64,000 nucleotides of DNA from Diaporthe sp. PMI_573 (Eukaryota > Ascomycota > Sordariomycetes > Diaporthales > Diaporthaceae): contig JAJTUP010000003.1 in NCBI GenBank assembly GCA_021399435.1, positions 310,001-374,000 on the forward strand, given 5' to 3'. The notes beneath the pieces were generated by a model that saw nothing but the letters and a program-made list of their open reading frames with translations, searched no databases and was not told where the DNA came from. A program made the position numbers and the translations under genes. Below are positions 60,711 to 64,000 of this stretch, in pieces; positions within the stretch are counted from its first letter, which is position 1, and every line of letters begins with the position of its first letter.

Positions 60711-60920
60711 TCCTATAGGAAGTTATTCCACAGAAGGTTTTCCCATAGAGAGTTTTCCCACAGAAGGTTCTCCCATAGGGGCTTTTCCAAAGGAAGGCTG
60801 TCCTATGGGAGGCTGTCTTATGAGAGATTGTCCTGTGGGGGGTTGTCCTATGAGAGATTGTCCTATGGGAACTTGTCCTATCGGAGGTTATCCTATACGA
60901 GGCTGTTCCAAGAGGTTGAC
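60711..60920. repeat. 15-bp degenerate minisatellite, array 1
   Basis: Thirteen consecutive 15-bp units start at 60711 and end at 60905, with one decayed unit to 60920. Consensus is TCCTATRGGAGGTTG; the first unit carries the 10-bp palindrome TCCTATAGGA. Spacing is exactly 15 bp throughout. The array lies about 220 bp beyond the 3' end of the deadenylase gene. Related array at 63702 onward. Confidence 0.92.
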
Positions 60921-61139
60921 CTACTAAAGGTTCATTCTGCAGGAGCTTGAGGGATAGATGCTGTGGACGCGTAGTGGACACCCGAGCAGAGCTCGTTGAA
61001 TTACTCGCTACATGAGCTCTAAAACTACAAACGCTGATGAACAATCGCTAATGCAGCCCTCCCCAAACGCCAGGCCCGCAACAAGAACGCCGCGAGATCC
61101 AGCCCCGAACCGCAACACGGCCCAGGCTCGCAAGTGCGT

Positions 61140-62876
61140 TTAGCTACTCAAAGACTGCTCCTCTTCTTCACCAGCCATCTTGGGCATGTAAAGGATGAGG
61201 CTAAACTGCCCGACACGGGTTCTGTTGCCGTACTTGCCCCAGAACCGCCCATTCCACTCAGGAATCGTGTCGGCTAGTGGGCTTGGCTCAGGGTCGCGCT
61301 CGGGGGACTGCTCCGGGGTCGGCGGGGCCGTCGCCGGCGCCGGTGTGCGTCTGTACGGTTCCATGATGCTATACTTATTGGCCAGCGTCGCCATGACATC
61401 TTCGTCGTGATCGTCGAGGAGGGCCTGGTACACCTGGACGGGGACAGGCTTGGGGGACAAGTATGGGGGGCGCATGGCTTCTCCTTCGCCCAGGTCCTCT
61501 GAGGCGATGTACCAGAGGCGCTCTCCCGTCTGGGCCAGCTGGTAAGACTTTCTGAGGAAGACGATTGCGGTCATGTAGCCTGTGCGCAAGCAGGGTAAGC
61601 ATCTATCACCAGGAATTGGGCATGAATGGGACCACGTACTGTCGTATCCGGCCTGGTGATGCAGGGGCTCGGGGGAGCTGTGTATGGGACTGGAGACCAC
61701 GACCGGGAGCTGCTGGCCCTTCATGGCGGCGAAGCACTCGGCCAGGCTGTAATCTGGCGACATCTCGTCCCCTCCCCTTGTGAATAGATACTTGGTATCG
61801 ACGATTCGGGGCAGCCTCTTCCTCGTGACGGCCCTGAATTCCTGCACTGGCTCTGGCAGGCTGCCGACAAAGTTGCAGTGGAGGAAGCAGAGATCCATCA
61901 GCATGTTGTGCCCGACCAGAATGGGACCCTTGTTCCGCAACCGGCTCTCGTACTGCTCGAGTTCTGTCTTCAGCTGGCGACACCTGACCGGGTCATTACC
62001 GACAACGAGCTCAGTATCGATGCAGTAGACGAAAGGCTGCCCGCAGATCGCGTCCCATAGGATACGGGCTCCGGACTGCTTGCTTACGGCCTGTGCACGC
62101 TGTCTCAAGTCAAAACTATTCGATCGTACCCTTCGTTGAAGAATTTCGCAGTAGTGTCCTTTATCTCGGTTGATTGCAATGAGGTCTGAAAATTGATCTT
62201 GCAAAAGTTGGCGTACAAGTCGCTTCTGCAGGCCATTTAGGCGGTGGCCGCTTGGGCCGTATACCCTGACAGGCTTGGGATCGGCTTTGGTGAGAAGTTG
62301 TATTCTCCAAGCCGAGATCTTCTCTTTGACGCCGTTACGGAATTCCGCAGACTTTTTGGGGAGGTTAGCGACGTCAAAGAGGTCCTCCTCAGCTGGTCTT
62401 TTGCCAGAGATGAAGCCAGATACCTCCTTCGATATGAATTCCTCCAGGGACAGGTATGGAACTCCCTTTTGGAACACATCAGGGAAGCTGAATCCATTAT
62501 GCTCGAGAAAACCAAGGCTCCTGGTAGATATGCTGATGCATCTCTTCATGACGCTGTAAAGGTACGAAGAGTAGGCATTTTCTACAACGACGCCCGGATG
62601 GAGGGGGATGTTGAATGTCTTGGTCACATAGGAATTCTTGTCAGGATCCCAGTTGATGCAGGTGAAGCCAAACTGCAGGATGGTGTACTGTAGAGCTGCC
62701 TCTCTCGCACCATCGTAGGCCTCCTGCAGAGATGGCTTGGTCGGGACTGGCATGTGCTGGAGTTTGTCGACGTGGATGCCGGACATCTCAAGGTCCACAG
62801 CCACGTATCGTGCCTCGCAGATTGCCTCTAAGATGGTGGGAAGGTTCTCCCAGAAGTTGTACCGGTCAATATCCAT
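61140..62876 (-). CDS. PARN/CAF1-family poly(A)-specific ribonuclease
   Basis: Two exons (61640-62876, 61140-61579) encode 558 residues. The DEDD exonuclease motifs are all visible: Exo I near residue 25-33 (YVAVDLEMSG), Exo II (ILVGHNMLMDLCFL) in the second half, and Exo III HHQAGYDSYMTA, which is formed correctly only after removing the 60-nt intron. An insert between Exo I and Exo II (GPSGHRLNGLQKRLVRQLL and following) resembles the R3H region of PARN. Such enzymes trim poly(A) tails and mature small non-coding RNAs in nucleus and cytoplasm. S. cerevisiae lacks PARN, whereas many filamentous fungi keep a homologue. The C-terminal tail is Pro/Glu-rich, without a visible RRM. The intron is stop-free and a multiple of three, so a retained form would insert 20 residues directly before the Exo III aspartate and probably inactivate it. 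The gene is flanked by two 15-bp repeat arrays. Confidence 0.93.
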   Translation of the reverse strand: MDIDRYNFWENLPTILEAICEARYVAVDLEMSGIHVDKLQHMPVPTKPSLQEAYDGAREAALQYTILQFGFTCINWDPDKNSYVTKTFNIPLHPGVVVENAYSSYLYSVMKRCISISTRSLGFLEHNGFSFPDVFQKGVPYLSLEEFISKEVSGFISGKRPAEEDLFDVANLPKKSAEFRNGVKEKISAWRIQLLTKADPKPVRVYGPSGHRLNGLQKRLVRQLLQDQFSDLIAINRDKGHYCEILQRRVRSNSFDLRQRAQAVSKQSGARILWDAICGQPFVYCIDTELVVGNDPVRCRQLKTELEQYESRLRNKGPILVGHNMLMDLCFLHCNFVGSLPEPVQEFRAVTRKRLPRIVDTKYLFTRGGDEMSPDYSLAECFAAMKGQQLPVVVSSPIHSSPEPLHHQAGYDSTWSHSCPIPGDRCLPCLRTGYMTAIVFLRKSYQLAQTGERLWYIASEDLGEGEAMRPPYLSPKPVPVQVYQALLDDHDEDVMATLANKYSIMEPYRRTPAPATAPPTPEQSPERDPEPSPLADTIPEWNGRFWGKYGNRTRVGQFSLILYMPKMAGEEEEQSLSS

Positions 62877-63701
62877 TGTGGGATATGTTTTCTAGGGAGT
62901 TGGTGGTCTTTAGAAGTCAGCTGCCTTGCAGTTGCCGTAGAAGGGTGGTCCTGACCTGAGGGCAGCGGAAGGTATGCAAAGGTGTGTGGATCAGGATGTG
63001 CGTGAACCATGACAAAGAGACAGGAGGAGATGCCTGCGGTGATAGCTGAAGAGGAAAATAGATATTCGAGATCAGTCAAGCTGAGAACAAATGGTATAGG
63101 TGAGAATACTGAAGTGCTGAACGAAGCAGAATATCAAGGATGAAGGTTGGTGCTTCAACTGACTTCTTTCGTTGCCAGCTATTTGGTATCTTTGGTGTGT
63201 CTGTTGCTGTTTCCCTTCCAGGTTTGTTCAGAACCGGTATCTATCTGTTTTGCTCCTGCCCTTGGAAGTCAGGGCGGGAGCTGACCCAGCAAGACGGGCT
63301 GGGCACCGCAAGAGGCACTTGCCCTACCTTGTCTCAATTTCCACATGTGCACCTCCAAGAGTCCATCATGAACCTGTTCTTGCTCTTGAGCACTTAACAT
63401 AATTGCACTGGATAGTTTCTCACTTAGCTTTGTGAAGGCCTGCTGTAAAATCATGCTGGACTTTTCTTGACAGACAAAGAGCTGGTCTCATCACATAGAC
63501 GTTCAGTCCTATGCTGTGGAGAATATGACAGTTTTTCTTTTTTGGGAGCTCAAAATGTGGGCGTTTGGGGAGATGTCTGTTCGTAGATTTTCTTTGTAAA
63601 AAAGGCTCCACAACAACTATTACAGTGACACAGCCATATACCTAAAAGTTTTTTAAATGCAATTGTAGAGCCCCTATAGCTTACTTGCTTTTTTGCCGGT
63701 T
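62877..63701. other. Upstream region of the deadenylase gene
   Basis: Promoter side of the minus-strand deadenylase. No gene is supported; short open frames have no motifs. Confidence 0.5.
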
Positions 63702-64000
63702 ACCTATAGGAAGTTGTCCCACAGAAGATTTAGAAGTCCTAGCACAAGAGATCACTCTATAGAAGGGTATCCTATAGGAGGGAAGGAGGGCATCCTATAA
63801 GAGAGTATCCTATAAGAGAGTATCCTATAAGAGAGTATCCCATAGGAGAGTATCCCATAGGAGGGAATCCCATAAGAGAGTGTCCCATAGGAGGTTGTCC
63901 CATAGGAGGTTGTCCAGTAGGAGGTTATCCAGTAGGAGGATATCCAGTAGGAGGATTTCAGTAGGAGGATTTCAGTAAGAGGCTATTCAGTAGGGGGTTA
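63702..64000. repeat. 15-bp degenerate minisatellite, array 2 (runs off the window)
   Basis: The array begins with ACCTATAGGAAGTTG and TCCCACAGAAGATTT, then a short interruption (63732-63769), a unit at 63770 with an 8-bp extra segment, and a regular series of 15-bp units from 63793 (TCCTATAAGAGAGTA three times, then TCCCATAGGAGGTTG and TCCAGTAGGAGG variants). Units shrink to 14 bp in two places near the end. Its first two units match the first two of array 1 closely, in the same orientation. The right end is cut by the window. Confidence 0.92.

Larger units (their letters stand above)
60176..61139. other. Convergent 3' region with minisatellite
   Basis: Between mL46 (+) and the deadenylase (-), this holds a 27-nt T run and the first 15-bp repeat array. 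No gene is supported; the frames over the array are open on both strands only because the unit length is a multiple of three. Confidence 0.55.

Noticed and set aside
60666..60950. Pentapeptide-repeat protein encoded by array 1
   Set aside because: The 15-bp unit is a multiple of three, so frames stay open on both strands automatically. Unit substitutions are not biased to synonymous sites, and array 2 has stops in the same register.
60711..64000. CRISPR-like array
   Set aside because: The units are contiguous 15-mers without spacers, in a eukaryotic genome without cas genes.

Overview
The window is nuclear DNA from a filamentous ascomycete, most likely a Sordariomycete (Pezizomycotina). The evidence is GC-rich coding sequence, short introns of about 50-350 nt with GTANGT donors, CTRAC-type branch sites and YAG acceptors, and protein families typical of that group. 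These include a family 3 pectate lyase, an Ecl1-type zinc protein, a Drs2-type flippase with a Golgi-type regulatory tail, and a RING-PH-VWA Far1/Ste5-like scaffold. No bacterial, plasmid or viral signature was seen. All gene models were spliced by hand and checked for frame continuity across every junction.

Layout. 1-6835 holds no gene I can support. 6836-7926 (+) is an Ecl1-like gene. 7927-13620 is gene-poor, with AT-rich patches and two structured hairpin regions. 13621-14456 (-) is a secreted PL3 pectate lyase. 16701-17757 (-) is an F-box gene broken by a 4-bp tandem duplication. 18953-19702 (+) is an uncharacterised fungal protein. 21102-25305 (-) is the DRS2 flippase. 27679-31574 (-) is the Far1/Ste5-like scaffold. 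31575-41749 is a 10-kb stretch without a supportable gene.

The right half is denser and mostly housekeeping: CCT8 (41750-43641, -) diverges from an Nhp10-like HMG-box gene (44352-45648, +). These are followed by a DUF155/Rmd1 membrane protein (46995-48625, -), a saccharopine dehydrogenase-like oxidoreductase (49841-51429, -) diverging from RPL43 (52250-53304, +), a RING-PHD Asr1/PHRF1-like protein (55561-57702, +), mitochondrial ribosomal protein mL46 (58887-60175, +), and a PARN/CAF1-type deadenylase (61140-62876, -).

The deadenylase is flanked by two arrays of a degenerate 15-bp minisatellite (60711-60920 and 63702 to the window end). They share the same starting sequence and a palindromic CCTATAGG core; this is the most unusual structure in the window. 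There is no operon logic. The genes act separately in membrane trafficking, signalling, protein folding, chromatin, translation and RNA decay, with two divergent pairs (CCT8/Nhp10-like and SCCPDH-like/RPL43) that may share promoters.
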